Shown: piece by piece, positions 26,028 through 34,216 of the stretch
Layout of the letters: each line of letters begins with the position of its first letter
How positions within the stretch are numbered: the stretch's first letter is position 1
Assembly: GCA_029782215.1 (NCBI GenBank)
Contig: JAKOVD010000024.1
Coordinates: 117,550-181,549, forward strand
DNA: 64,000 nt
Origin: Chloroflexota bacterium
GTDB lineage: Bacteria > Chloroflexota > Anaerolineae > J102
Reading direction: 5' to 3'
The notes under the pieces: model-generated
What the model saw: the letters and a program-made list of their open reading frames with translations, nothing else
Told to the model about the DNA's origin: nothing
Database searches by the model: none
Made by a program: the position numbers and the translations under genes

Positions 26028-26936
26028 TCAAGGTGTTTCACGTGAAACAATCCGGCGAAAATCGTAGACACCGCTGACACGCGGCCAGACGCGCTGGCAG
26101 CTGCCGCACGTGACCGCAGCGTCCGTCTCAGCCAGATCGGTGCTGTGGCAGTCGGGGCAGCGGAAGAAGCCCTGTGGCGGCACGACGGCCTTGAGGGGCG
26201 CGCACTCCGCCATGATGCTGGGACTCAGGGGGTAGACGGCCGCAGGGCCAGCCAAAACGGAATCCAAACGCGCCAACAGCGCCGGGGATGCCAGCCGCTT
26301 GATGCCTCCAAGTCGAAAGCTGGAGATGGCTAGCTCCCGCCGCATCGCAAAACCGGCCTTGTGAATCTGTGTCTTCATCCATTCGGGGTGAAAATCGAAG
26401 TTGAGAGGCACAAACTCGTAGGGCTCAGGAGCGAACGGGCTCCAGTGTTGGCGCCGCAGGACGTAGCGAGTGATGGACTTGAGGTTGCGCTTGTTTGCGA
26501 ATTCCAAAACGAAGCTGCCCCCTCCGCGTCCAATGCGCTCGAACTCGGCCAAGGCCTGTCCTGGCATCTGCAGGTGATGCATCACGCGCACCATGACCAT
26601 GGCCTGGAAGAGATTGGCAACAAAGGGCATGTCGTAGACGCTAGCGGCAACGAAGACAAAGCGACTATCGTGCCCCCATGCTTGCTGCGCTTCCTGCAGG
26701 AGAGAGAGCGAGTAGTCCATCAACACGACACGCTTATAGCCTTCGTAGAGTCCTGCCAATCGTCCGAATCCGGCGCCAGCTTCGATAAGAAGGTCACCTG
26801 AGCGGGGCAGCAGGCGGCTGATGGCGGAGCGTTCGGCAAGGTCCTCATACTCGCGGCCCTGTCCCTCCCAGAAGTCAGTGCGGTAGCGACTTCCCTCGTA
26901 GTCGATGATCTGCGGTTGTAAAACCTGTGGCGACAA
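26028..26936 (-). CDS. SAM-dependent methyltransferase with C-terminal zinc ribbon
   Basis: The 302-residue protein has a class I methyltransferase domain (LIEAGAGFGRLAGLY as motif I near residue 52, VLMDYS, then ASVYDMPF and VRVMHHL) and a C-terminal zinc ribbon with two CxxC pairs (FRCPDCHS ... TCGSCQ) like the Trm112 or UbiE-associated ribbon. The start is TTG with GAGG 5 nt upstream. The substrate is unknown. Its last codons contain a perfect parS site (26034-26049). It is divergent from holB. Confidence 0.85.
   Translation of the reverse strand: MSPQVLQPQIIDYEGSRYRTDFWEGQGREYEDLAERSAISRLLPRSGDLLIEAGAGFGRLAGLYEGYKRVVLMDYSLSLLQEAQQAWGHDSRFVFVAASVYDMPFVANLFQAMVMVRVMHHLQMPGQALAEFERIGRGGGSFVLEFANKRNLKSITRYVLRRQHWSPFAPEPYEFVPLNFDFHPEWMKTQIHKAGFAMRRELAISSFRLGGIKRLASPALLARLDSVLAGPAAVYPLSPSIMAECAPLKAVVPPQGFFRCPDCHSTDLAETDAAVTCGSCQRVWPRVSGVYDFRRIVSRETP
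26034..26049. other. parS: parS centromere site (perfect palindrome)
   Basis: TGTTTCACGTGAAACA is a perfect 16-bp palindrome identical to the ParB-binding consensus known from many bacteria. It lies inside the 3' end of the methyltransferase gene, where it encodes part of Val-Ser-Arg-Glu-Thr. The ParA gene is 12 kb away; parB is not in the window. Confidence 0.9.
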
Positions 26937-27284
26937 TGGAGCCTCGATGAATGCAGGATGTCACGCAGCCCTCCTGGCCTTGCTGGTGCCTTCCTGCGAC
27001 GCGGAATGGGCGCGTTTCCCGAGCGGTCAGATACCGAAACGTCTCGGCCGGTGATCAGCGAGACAGGCACAGACCGATCGGAAGCGAATTTACCTAGTCT
27101 AGCAGGAATTTATACGTCTGACAATCCCCTTTTTTCTGAATTTGTGAAGAAAATTGGCCCAATCCGCGTTTACCTGCCTTCCAGGGACCTTCATCCGTCT
27201 CTGCAATCCCCCTCACTGGTTGACTTGGGCGGCTATGGTACAATGCTGGACGGGAACCCATGCCATGTTGGATGCCAGAGCAAG
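26937..27284. promoter_or_regulatory. Divergent intergenic region upstream of holB
   Basis: The 348-nt gap between the methyltransferase gene and holB shows no convincing coding sequence. It contains an extended -10 (TGG-TACAAT, 27236-27244) reading towards holB, with transcription starting near 27251. A TTGACT at 27220 is only 13 bp away, too close for a normal -35. A pyrimidine- and A/T-richer patch at 27095-27160 holds nothing recognised. Confidence 0.4.
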
Positions 27285-28283
27285 ATGACCGGCGACGCCA
27301 CCTTAGTAGTCTATGGGCACGACTGGGCGCAGCGCCTTCTCCGGTCGGCCGTGATGGCGGGTCGCTCCGCCCATGCCTATCTGATAACAGGCCCCGAACA
27401 GATCGGCAAGTCGACACTGGCGCGGGCTTTCGCGCAGGCCTTGTGCTGCGAGGCGCCGCAGGACAAGACGGGTCTCGGCGCCTGCGGTCACTGCCGTGCG
27501 TGCCGCCTGGTGCATGATGGCTCCTACCCCGATCTGCGGCTGGTGGAGCCGGTGAACGATCAGATACGCATTGAGCAGGTGCGCGATTTGATTCGCGAGG
27601 CGGCGCTTTCGCCTACCTCGGGGCGCCACAAGGTGTTCGTCGTGCCATCCTTTGAGCGCGCCAATGCCAATGCCGCCAACGCACTCCTGAAGACCCTTGA
27701 GGAGCCCACCGAAACCACCAGGATTCTCCTGACCAGCAACGAAGCGGCCGGTCTTTTGCCGACGATCACGTCGCGGTGCCAGATCGTGGCGCTGCGGAGT
27801 CTGCCCGCGGACGAAGTGGCTGCTTCGCTGCAAGCGGGATGGGGGGCGCCGCCTGAACGCGCCCGACTTCTGGCCGGTCTGAGCGGCGGGCGCCTGGGTT
27901 GGGCCATCAACACACATGAGCAGCCCGGTCTGTGGGATAGGCAGCAGAGCCATCTGGACGATACCATTCGCCTCGTTCACGAGGGTGTGGTGAAGCGCCT
28001 GGAGTACGCCGCTCGTCTTGCCGAGGGCGAGGATGTTCAGATCACCCTGAGGTCGTGGATGTTCTGGTGGCGCGACGTGCTGATGCTCCAGCGCGGCTGC
28101 GATGACCTTGTCGTCAATGGTGACCGGCTGGCGCAGTTGCAGACCATGGCTGCCCGCTTGCCGGAGGCGGAAGTCCGCCGTTATCTGCAGGCGCTCATGA
28201 CATCCGTGAACTTGCTGCGCCTGACGGTGAGCGTGCCGTTGGCCTTGGAGAACTTGTTGCTTAAAATGCCCGTGCCTGCGTAG
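27285..28283 (+). CDS. holB: DNA polymerase III delta-prime subunit
   Basis: It is part of the clamp loader that places the beta clamp on DNA. The predicted 332-residue protein has the P-loop GPEQIGKSTLARAF near residue 29, the zinc module with GACGHCRAC near 65, the SNEAAGLLPTITSRCQ sensor/SRC motif near 155-165, and a C-terminal helical collar region. The frame is open upstream to 26958, but homology begins at the ATG at 27285, which I chose; AGAGCAAG upstream is a weak ribosome site. The next gene is ricT, as in Firmicutes, supporting the call. Confidence 0.9.
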   Translation: MTGDATLVVYGHDWAQRLLRSAVMAGRSAHAYLITGPEQIGKSTLARAFAQALCCEAPQDKTGLGACGHCRACRLVHDGSYPDLRLVEPVNDQIRIEQVRDLIREAALSPTSGRHKVFVVPSFERANANAANALLKTLEEPTETTRILLTSNEAAGLLPTITSRCQIVALRSLPADEVAASLQAGWGAPPERARLLAGLSGGRLGWAINTHEQPGLWDRQQSHLDDTIRLVHEGVVKRLEYAARLAEGEDVQITLRSWMFWWRDVLMLQRGCDDLVVNGDRLAQLQTMAARLPEAEVRRYLQALMTSVNLLRLTVSVPLALENLLLKMPVPA

Positions 28284-28327
28284 AATGGGTTCTGCACCCA
28301 CGAGACCCCCCCAGGAGTTTGCCGAGT

Positions 28328-29170
28328 ATGCCCCAGGTTGTTGGAATTCAATTTCAGCCCGTAACGAAGATCTATCATTTCGACCCCAACGGTTTCACCG
28401 ATCTGCTGCCAGGAGAGTGGGTGATCGTCGACACGACTCGCGGTCGCGAGTTGGCGCAGGTGGTCGTGCCCGCCAAAGAGGTGGACATGGGAGGCGGCGC
28501 CGCCGCGGAGCTCAAGCCCGTCGTGCGGCGCGCCAGCGCTCGGGACGTCGCGCAGAGGGCGTACTGGACCGCACAGGAGATCCTGGTTGCCGATCTCTGC
28601 CGGCAAAAGGCCAGAGAGCACCGGTTGGACATGAAGGTTGTGCGCTGCGTTTTCAGTTACAACGGCAGGCGTCTGGTGGTTGAGTACATCTCTGAGGACC
28701 GGGTGGATTTTCGTAACCTGGTGAAAGACCTGGCCCAGAACCTCAACACGCGCATTGAGATGCGGCAGATCGGCGTACGAGATCAGGCAAAAGTGCTTGG
28801 TGGGTTTGGCAAGTGCGGGCGCAGTCTGTGCTGCAGCTCGTTTCTGCGCGAGTTCCACTCGGTTTCGATCAAGATGGCCAAGAACCAAAACCTGCCGCTC
28901 AACCCCACCGACATCTCGGGGACGTGTGGGCGCCTGTTGTGCAGCCTGGCCTATGAGGATGAAATGTACACTGAGATCAGGCGCTACCTGCCCAAGCCCG
29001 GTCAGCTCGTGGACACGCCGGAAGGGCCGGGGTATGTGCGCCAGATCAATGTGCTCATGGAGAAGGCGACCATCGAGCTGGAAACCGGCAATCGCGTCGA
29101 GCTGGCAGCGGCCGATCTCAACGTTCCCGGCGACGTCACGCGGCGCTTTGGCCACTTCTGGTCAGACTGA
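28328..29170 (+). CDS. ricT: PSP1-domain protein RicT/YaaT
   Basis: RicT-type proteins join RicA and RicF in an Fe-S-containing complex that affects RNA processing in Firmicutes; the role here is inferred from family. The 280-residue protein has the PSP1 domain (residues about 10-190) with the Cys-rich core GKCGRSLCCSSFL and SGTCGRLLCSL near 160-205, which can bind an Fe-S cluster. I chose the ATG at 28328 (CAGGAG 10 nt upstream) over the TTG at 28319, which is too close to the Shine-Dalgarno. It follows holB by 44 nt, probably in the same operon. Confidence 0.92.
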   Translation: MPQVVGIQFQPVTKIYHFDPNGFTDLLPGEWVIVDTTRGRELAQVVVPAKEVDMGGGAAAELKPVVRRASARDVAQRAYWTAQEILVADLCRQKAREHRLDMKVVRCVFSYNGRRLVVEYISEDRVDFRNLVKDLAQNLNTRIEMRQIGVRDQAKVLGGFGKCGRSLCCSSFLREFHSVSIKMAKNQNLPLNPTDISGTCGRLLCSLAYEDEMYTEIRRYLPKPGQLVDTPEGPGYVRQINVLMEKATIELETGNRVELAAADLNVPGDVTRRFGHFWSD

Positions 29171-29342
29171 TCACAGCAGAGGGAGCCTCAGCGTCAGGGA
29201 GGCGGAAGGGTGGGAGCGGGAGGGTGCTGAACGGGCGCGGCGCCGCGCCCGCATGGGTCTGGGGTCGGGTCTGCCTTGTCGAGGCCGGCCTATCTACGCC
29301 TCACCCGGGGAGTGAGTGCGCTGCGATCGCGGCCGTCCGCAC

Positions 29343-29410
29343 GAATATCAAGGTGTATATTGATAATATTAAATTTGGGTATTGACAATCTTGATATTCA
29401 TGCATAGAAT
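29343..29410 (+). promoter_or_regulatory. Promoter and candidate operator of the DUF2089 gene
   Basis: TTGACA (29382-29387) and TAGAAT (29405-29410) are separated by 17 bp. The region is unusually AT-rich. A perfect 10-bp inverted repeat GAATATCAAG (29343-29352) and CTTGATATTC (29390-29399) brackets it, and a further TTGATA half-site lies at 29360-29365. One arm lies between the -35 and -10 boxes, so a bound regulator would block transcription. 29171-29342 holds only GC-rich sequence with a palindrome near 29236-29253. Confidence 0.7.
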
Positions 29411-29458
29411 GATGGTGAAGAGTAGAAATATTAACTTCGCATTTGATGGAGCTATCCT

Positions 29459-29878
29459 GTGCAGCAGCTACCGGCGTCTTGTCCCTACTGTTCTGGCGAA
29501 TTGATCGTGGCCGAAACCCTCTGCCGGCAATGTGACACCGTCACACGCGGCCGCTTTACACCTGTGGCGGCGACCGAGTTCACCGAGGCCCAGCTTCCGG
29601 TCCTCCGCCGTTTTGCCCGGCTCAGTCCTGAACAACTTGACCTCCTCGAGGCTTTTGTGCGCTGCGAGGGCAAATTCAACCGCCTGCAGGAAGAGGTGGG
29701 CCTCTCCTATCCCACGCTGCGCTCGCGCATGAACGACATGCTGCGGACCCTGGGTTTCACGCCGCAGGAACAGGACAGGGGCCAGAAGACGGAACGCCGC
29801 CAGATTCTGGAGGACCTGGCCGCCGGCAAGATCACGGCGACTGACGCTGCCGCCCTGCTGCGGGAAGCTCACGTCTGA
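29459..29878 (+). CDS. DUF2089-family zinc-ribbon/HTH regulator
   Basis: The 139-residue protein starts at GTG (GGAG 9 nt upstream). It has an N-terminal zinc ribbon (CPYC ... CRQC, residues 8-26), a helix-turn-helix region (LSPEQLDLLEAFVRCEGKFNRLQ then LSYPTLRSRMNDML, about 55-95) and a C-terminal short motif LAAGKITATDAAALL. DUF2089 proteins are small putative transcription regulators. The same C-terminal motif occurs at the end of the next gene product, so the two probably act together. It is probably autoregulated through the palindromic promoter. Confidence 0.85.
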   Translation: MQQLPASCPYCSGELIVAETLCRQCDTVTRGRFTPVAATEFTEAQLPVLRRFARLSPEQLDLLEAFVRCEGKFNRLQEEVGLSYPTLRSRMNDMLRTLGFTPQEQDRGQKTERRQILEDLAAGKITATDAAALLREAHV

Positions 29879-29983
29879 CTCGTTCTGCCGCCCTGGTTTG
29901 CACCAGGCTGGCTGCTTGTCCGGACGCCGCTGTGAAGTCCGCGGCGCCGGATTGGGCAGTCCGTATTTGCTGAGGAGAAAACG

Positions 29984-31240
29984 ATGAGCACAGTTCAATT
30001 CCCTGTTCAGGGCACGGTCATTCTCCATGTCGGCCATGGTGACGTGGTGGTCAAGGGCCAGGCTGGTCGCGGCGATGGTCAGTTGCTTGTCAAAGGACCC
30101 GTTGAACAGAAGGCGCCCAATGCGACCGATGCAGGCGGCGCTCATCATTTCTACATGACCACCGACGTCACCGCGATCCTGCCGCCAGGAACCGCGGTGC
30201 AGATCCTGGGCAACCCAGGCGATGTGGTCCTGCGCGGCGTTGGCGATGTGGTGTTGGAAACCTGTCAGGGCGACCTGGCTGGAACTGAGCTGGCGTCTTT
30301 CCAGACGCAGTGCGAAGTCCGCGGCGATGTCGCCCTGCGCACCGTGGTTGGAACAGTCGACCTGGCTGCCGTGCGTGGCGATCTGGCGATCGCTGATGCC
30401 AGCGCCGTGAGCGTTGACGTGGTTGGGGGTGACGCCAGGGTCGACAGCGCTGGCGCTGTGAATCTCGGCAAAGTGAAGGGTGACCTGGTGACCAACCAAG
30501 CCGCCAGTGTGCAGGTGCGGGAAGCAGACGGCGATGTCAAACTTACAAACATCCGCGGCGCGATCGACCTCAAGCGGGTGGGACGCGATCTCTCGGTCAC
30601 AGCGCCCGGTCCTTCGTTGGCCGCCAGTGAGGTTCGTGGGGGTGTGCGCCTCCTGGGGTACCTGGAGCCCGATGGCAGGTATTGGATCAACGCCAGTGGT
30701 TCGGTGGTGGTCAAAGCAAGCGGCGATATCCATGTCAACGTCCGGGCTCGTGGCCACCTGCAGGTGGGCCCAGAAGTCCAGGTCGAGTCCCAAGCCCCAG
30801 GAGTGCTGGTGGGTTGGGTGGGCAGCCGGGAGCACGCGGCCGATCTGAACATCGATACCAAGGGGGACGCCGTCTTGTCCTGCGCTGGGCAGGGAGCGCC
30901 TGCGCCTGCCGAGGTTCCGCCGGTGGACGTGCCGCAGATTGTCGCGCAAGCGCAGGGCGAGGCAGCGCAGGCGCTCGCACAGGCCCAGGCAGAGGTGGGG
31001 AGGTCGCTGCAGGGCGTGGCAGAGCCTGACCGGTCGCACCCTGCCCGTACAGGGGGAGTCGGAACATCGCTGCGCAGCCTGCTGCGCGATCTGATGGATT
31101 CGGTGGACCCGCAGGCGAAGCCAGTCGCCCCCCGGAGGGCTTCCTCGGCACCTCAGGATGAGGTGCGCACCGTGCTCGAAATGCTGGCTGCGGGCAAGAT
31201 CACGGCGGAAGAGGCTGAGAAGCTGATCGAAGCGCTGTGA
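29984..31240 (+). CDS. DUF4097-type beta-helical protein with C-terminal LAAGKIT motif
   Basis: The 418-residue protein has no signal peptide. Residues about 1-280 are a repetitive beta-rich region with recurring G-D-V/L and V-x-V-x units (for example VRGDVALRTVVGTVDLAAVRGDLA), like DUF4097 putative adhesin domains. A Gln/Ala-rich helix follows (about 310-345), and the end (EMLAAGKITAEEAEKLIEAL) matches the C-terminal motif of the preceding regulator, as in YvlB/LiaX-like proteins of envelope stress systems in Firmicutes. It lies 105 nt after the DUF2089 gene, probably in the same operon. A role in sensing envelope stress is inference. Confidence 0.8.
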   Translation: MSTVQFPVQGTVILHVGHGDVVVKGQAGRGDGQLLVKGPVEQKAPNATDAGGAHHFYMTTDVTAILPPGTAVQILGNPGDVVLRGVGDVVLETCQGDLAGTELASFQTQCEVRGDVALRTVVGTVDLAAVRGDLAIADASAVSVDVVGGDARVDSAGAVNLGKVKGDLVTNQAASVQVREADGDVKLTNIRGAIDLKRVGRDLSVTAPGPSLAASEVRGGVRLLGYLEPDGRYWINASGSVVVKASGDIHVNVRARGHLQVGPEVQVESQAPGVLVGWVGSREHAADLNIDTKGDAVLSCAGQGAPAPAEVPPVDVPQIVAQAQGEAAQALAQAQAEVGRSLQGVAEPDRSHPARTGGVGTSLRSLLRDLMDSVDPQAKPVAPRRASSAPQDEVRTVLEMLAAGKITAEEAEKLIEAL

Positions 31241-31254
31241 CGGGAGATGAGGGG

Positions 31255-32634
31255 CTAGGTGGTCTGTCCCAACGGCGCTTGTTCTGAGGCTGCTGGCGCC
31301 ATGAAGTACCCCAGCGCCAGCAGCGCCAGGACGAATCCCATGTAGTTCTCATTCAGGAAGCGCGAAACGAACGCAAAGGTCAGAAGCAGCAAGGCGCCGT
31401 GCCAGCACAGATTGCCGAGCGTGTTGGCGCGCCATTGGCGATAGAGGAGAAAGACGAGCAGGGGAAGGCCAACGAGCAACTCCGGAATCCAGAACGGCCA
31501 GTAGGCAAACCGGTCCGGCAGTGTTCCCGTAGCGAGCACGAAGTTGGCCGCTCCCCACCCCCAGATTTGATAGTGAATCAGGCTGGTCCCCGCTGACCAG
31601 CGCCAGACATCGTCGACAAAAGCGTCGGCATTCCACAGCAGATAGGGCAGGGTCAAGAGCAGGAAGACGGCGAGCGCCGGGGCGGCACGGCGAAGGAGGA
31701 TCGGCGCCTGCTGAGGCAGGCTGCGTAGCGAAAGGGTTGCTTCGGGCAGCATGGCCAGGGCCCAAAACGGCGCCAAAAACCAGGCCGTTGGCTTGCTGGC
31801 GCAGGCAATGCCGAAGAAGACCGCGCTCCACCCGAAGTGCTTCCGGTGTGCAAACCAGAGGCTGAGCACGATCCAACCGAGAACGAAGCTGTCGTTCTGG
31901 CCAAACAGCAGGTCAAGGCCCATGATCGGATTGAGGCCGATGATCATGATCAGGGCCAGGGCGTCAGCGCGACGATGGTCGACCAGGCCCGGCAGCAGGA
32001 GCACTGTGGCGAGGAACAGGAGCAAATAGACAAAACGCTGGTCAAACCAGCCCAGCAGGGCTTTTGAGGCAACCTGGACCGGGGCGGAGAGGACAAAGGT
32101 CGCCGGGAGATAGGGGTAGTGCTCCAGCGCCGTGCGGAACTCGGGGAATCCCCATTCTGCCATCGGCGTGGCCGCGTAGGACTCGACGTACGGATTTCGT
32201 CCCGACAGGAAGTAGTCGATGGTGACCTCCGTCTGGATGACGCCGCCATCGTGGCTGTAGGATTGAGGCAGGTTGTCGTGCCGCAGAAGGACGAGCTTGA
32301 GCGCGGGAAGGAAAACAAGGGCGGCCAGAATGCACCCGAGCAGGATGAATTTGAGCCGTGACCCCGTGTGCTCGTCCAGCCGGTCCTGCAGCAGGTCCAC
32401 CAGGGCGTAGAGCAGGAAGGCGAGAATGCTGGCCGCAGCCAAAAGTAGGAAGATCGGGTCGCCAAACGCGGGGCCGAAAGCCTGGATAGCCGAGGGTGGC
32501 AGAAGCCCTCCCAGCAAAGGATGCCGCGCCACGTTCTCGAAGTGTTGGTAGAGACTGGCCTCGGCGAAGCTGTTGATGCGAAGGCGGGCCGTCAGCAAGA
32601 GGAAGAGAAGCAGGACGTCGAAAGAGCGGCGCAT
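31255..32634 (-). CDS. GT-C-like polytopic membrane glycosyltransferase
   Basis: The 459-residue protein has about 10-12 membrane helices. A loop with HDGGVIQTEVTIDYFLSGRNPY (residues about 127-148) resembles the first extracytoplasmic loop with acidic residues in GT-C enzymes (GT87/mannosyltransferase-like), and a later LLFGQNDSFVLG segment is also typical of these families. It would transfer sugars from lipid-phosphate donors outside the membrane. It is convergent with the DUF4097 gene (14 nt apart) and has no clear Shine-Dalgarno. The substrate is unknown. Confidence 0.8.
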   Translation of the reverse strand: MRRSFDVLLLFLLLTARLRINSFAEASLYQHFENVARHPLLGGLLPPSAIQAFGPAFGDPIFLLLAAASILAFLLYALVDLLQDRLDEHTGSRLKFILLGCILAALVFLPALKLVLLRHDNLPQSYSHDGGVIQTEVTIDYFLSGRNPYVESYAATPMAEWGFPEFRTALEHYPYLPATFVLSAPVQVASKALLGWFDQRFVYLLLFLATVLLLPGLVDHRRADALALIMIIGLNPIMGLDLLFGQNDSFVLGWIVLSLWFAHRKHFGWSAVFFGIACASKPTAWFLAPFWALAMLPEATLSLRSLPQQAPILLRRAAPALAVFLLLTLPYLLWNADAFVDDVWRWSAGTSLIHYQIWGWGAANFVLATGTLPDRFAYWPFWIPELLVGLPLLVFLLYRQWRANTLGNLCWHGALLLLTFAFVSRFLNENYMGFVLALLALGYFMAPAASEQAPLGQTT

Positions 32635-32814
32635 AGGGAGGAATCCAGAAGGAGGAGCGCGAGGCGTTGACGTGATTGTGACATGAGGCGAGAAGGAAGG
32701 CGAAATCTCTGTCAGAGTGGTGGATCATCGGCGCACCATGTAACTTCGTGCGCCCAGCCGGCATCTCATCACAAGCATTCCAAGGAAAAGGCAAACAGCC
32801 GAGGATCTGACCCC

Positions 32815-33024
32815 ATGCCCATTTACGCGTTCGACTGCAACAAGTGCGATAGCAGCTTTGAGAAGCTCGTCCGCAGCGCCGCCGCTGTCGACGAAGTGGT
32901 TTGTCCGAAATGCGGAAGTACGCATGTGCAACGACGTCTATCCACCTTTGCCGCCCACGTGCAGGGCGGCACAAGAGTCAACACCTCTGCCCCCAGCTCA
33001 AGCTGTTCCACCGGCGGGACCTGA
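32815..33024 (+). CDS. FmdB-family zinc-ribbon protein
   Basis: The 69-residue protein starts MPIYAFDCNKCDSSFEKLV and continues with CPKCG, a four-Cys zinc ribbon that is the FmdB/CxxC signature. The C-terminal tail is Ser/Thr-rich with one more Cys. I chose the ATG at 32815 (GAGG about 10 nt upstream); the frame is open to 32683 but without homology. The name FmdB comes from a suspected amide-utilisation regulator; the real function is unknown. A strong terminator follows at 33069. Confidence 0.88.
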   Translation: MPIYAFDCNKCDSSFEKLVRSAAAVDEVVCPKCGSTHVQRRLSTFAAHVQGGTRVNTSAPSSSCSTGGT

Positions 33025-33068
33025 GGGGTCCGCTGGTAGAGCCAGCCGTGCGCTGGCCGTAAAGCGAT

Positions 33069-33104
33069 AAACAGGCTGCCTGAGTCGGTGGGCAGCCTGT
33101 TTTT
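33069..33104 (+). terminator. Intrinsic terminator after the fmdB-like gene
   Basis: A perfect 12-bp stem (33069-33080 with 33091-33102) with a 10-base loop runs directly into a run of five T. It lies 45 nt after the stop codon. Confidence 0.9.
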
Positions 33105-33130
33105 GCGCGCTCAGGCAGCGGCTCTAGAAT
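33103..33130 (+). promoter_or_regulatory. Candidate promoter for the alcohol dehydrogenase gene
   Basis: TTGCGC (33103-33108) and TAGAAT (33125-33130) are separated by 16 bp. The -35 box adjoins the upstream terminator. Transcription would start about 34 nt before the ATG at 33171. Confidence 0.45.
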
Positions 33131-33170
33131 GAAGCTGTCGTCAACCATTTCTCCATAGGGGATGCGCTCC

Positions 33171-34166
33171 ATGCGTGCACAGATCCTCGATCAGCCACAA
33201 TCCGCTGCTGCCGGCCCCCTGCGCTGGGGTGAGGCGCCGCTCCCTGAGCCAGCGCCTGGCCAGATCCGCCTGCGGGTAACGGCCTGCGGCGTTTGTCACA
33301 CCGACCTTCATACGGTTGAGGGCGATCTGCCGCTGCCGAAGCTGCCGATCATCCCAGGGCACCAGGTTGTTGGGCGGGTGGACAAAGTCGGAGAAGGCGT
33401 GCTTACGTTCCGCAACGGGGATCGGGCGGGGGCGGTATGGTTGCACCGCACCTGCGGCGCCTGCCGCTACTGCCGCAGCGGCAGGGAGAATCTATGCGAA
33501 CATGGCCAGTTCACAGGCCTTCACGTGGATGGAGGCTACGCGGAGGCCATGGTTGTCGATGCGGATTTCGCCTATCGCTTGCCGGAAACCCTTTCCGATG
33601 TCGAGGCAGCGCCTCTTCTGTGTGGGGGCGTGATTGGCTTCCGCGCCTTGCGGTTGGCAGAGGTGCAGCCGGGCCAGACGGTGGGGCTGTACGGTTTTGG
33701 CAATTCGGCCCACGTCGCCATTCAGGTGGCGCAGTTCTGGGGAGTCCAGGTCTTTGTCTTTACGCGCAGTCCAGCGCACCAGGAACACGCCCGAAGCCTG
33801 GGGGCGTGCTGGGTTGGCACGGCCGAACAGACACCGCCGCAGCCCATCGATGCCGGAATCATCTTTGCGCCGGCGGGTGAGCTGGTGCCCAAGGCGCTCC
33901 AGGTGCTGCGTCCGGGCGGCGTCCTCGCCCTGGCAGGCATTCATATGAGTCCCCTGCCCTCCTTCCCTTACTCGTTGCTCTACGGTGAGCGCACCATCCG
34001 CAGTGTCGCCAACAGCACACGGCAGGATGCCCGGGACCTGCTGGAACTGGCCGCCGCCGTTCCGATCCATACTGATGTCGCGGTGTTTCCCCTTGCCGAA
34101 GCGAATGCCGTGCTTGTCGGACTGAAGGCGAGCCGTTTCAGCGGCGATGCCGTGCTAGTGCCCTGA
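33171..34166 (+). CDS. Zinc-dependent alcohol dehydrogenase (MDR family)
   Basis: It oxidises alcohols or reduces aldehydes with NAD(P). The 331-residue protein has the catalytic-zinc site CGVCHTDLH (near residue 37) and GHQVVGRVDKVGEGV (near 60), the structural-zinc Cys cluster CGACRYCRSGRENLC (near 90-104), and the nucleotide-binding YGFGNSAHVAIQVA (near 170). The expected Gly-rich GxGxxG reads GFGNSA, a variant also seen in this subgroup. The ATG at 33171 has GGGG upstream; an ATG at 33162 is possible. Physiological substrate unknown. It is followed by a terminator. Confidence 0.92.
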   Translation: MRAQILDQPQSAAAGPLRWGEAPLPEPAPGQIRLRVTACGVCHTDLHTVEGDLPLPKLPIIPGHQVVGRVDKVGEGVLTFRNGDRAGAVWLHRTCGACRYCRSGRENLCEHGQFTGLHVDGGYAEAMVVDADFAYRLPETLSDVEAAPLLCGGVIGFRALRLAEVQPGQTVGLYGFGNSAHVAIQVAQFWGVQVFVFTRSPAHQEHARSLGACWVGTAEQTPPQPIDAGIIFAPAGELVPKALQVLRPGGVLALAGIHMSPLPSFPYSLLYGERTIRSVANSTRQDARDLLELAAAVPIHTDVAVFPLAEANAVLVGLKASRFSGDAVLVP

Positions 34167-34172
34167 GCCAGC

Positions 34173-34214
34173 GGGAGCGGGAGGAGGCGGCCTCCCGCTC
34201 CCCGGTCTTTGTTG
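34173..34214 (+). terminator. Terminator after the alcohol dehydrogenase gene
   Basis: A perfect 12-bp GC-rich stem (34173-34184 with 34191-34202) with a 6-base loop is followed by a T-rich tail (TCTTTGTT). It lies between convergent genes. Confidence 0.7.
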
Positions 34215-34216
34215 GT

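Noticed and set aside
29236..29253. GC palindrome as a terminator after ricT
   Set aside because: The palindrome has no following T run and sits about 65 nt downstream, so I do not call it a terminator.
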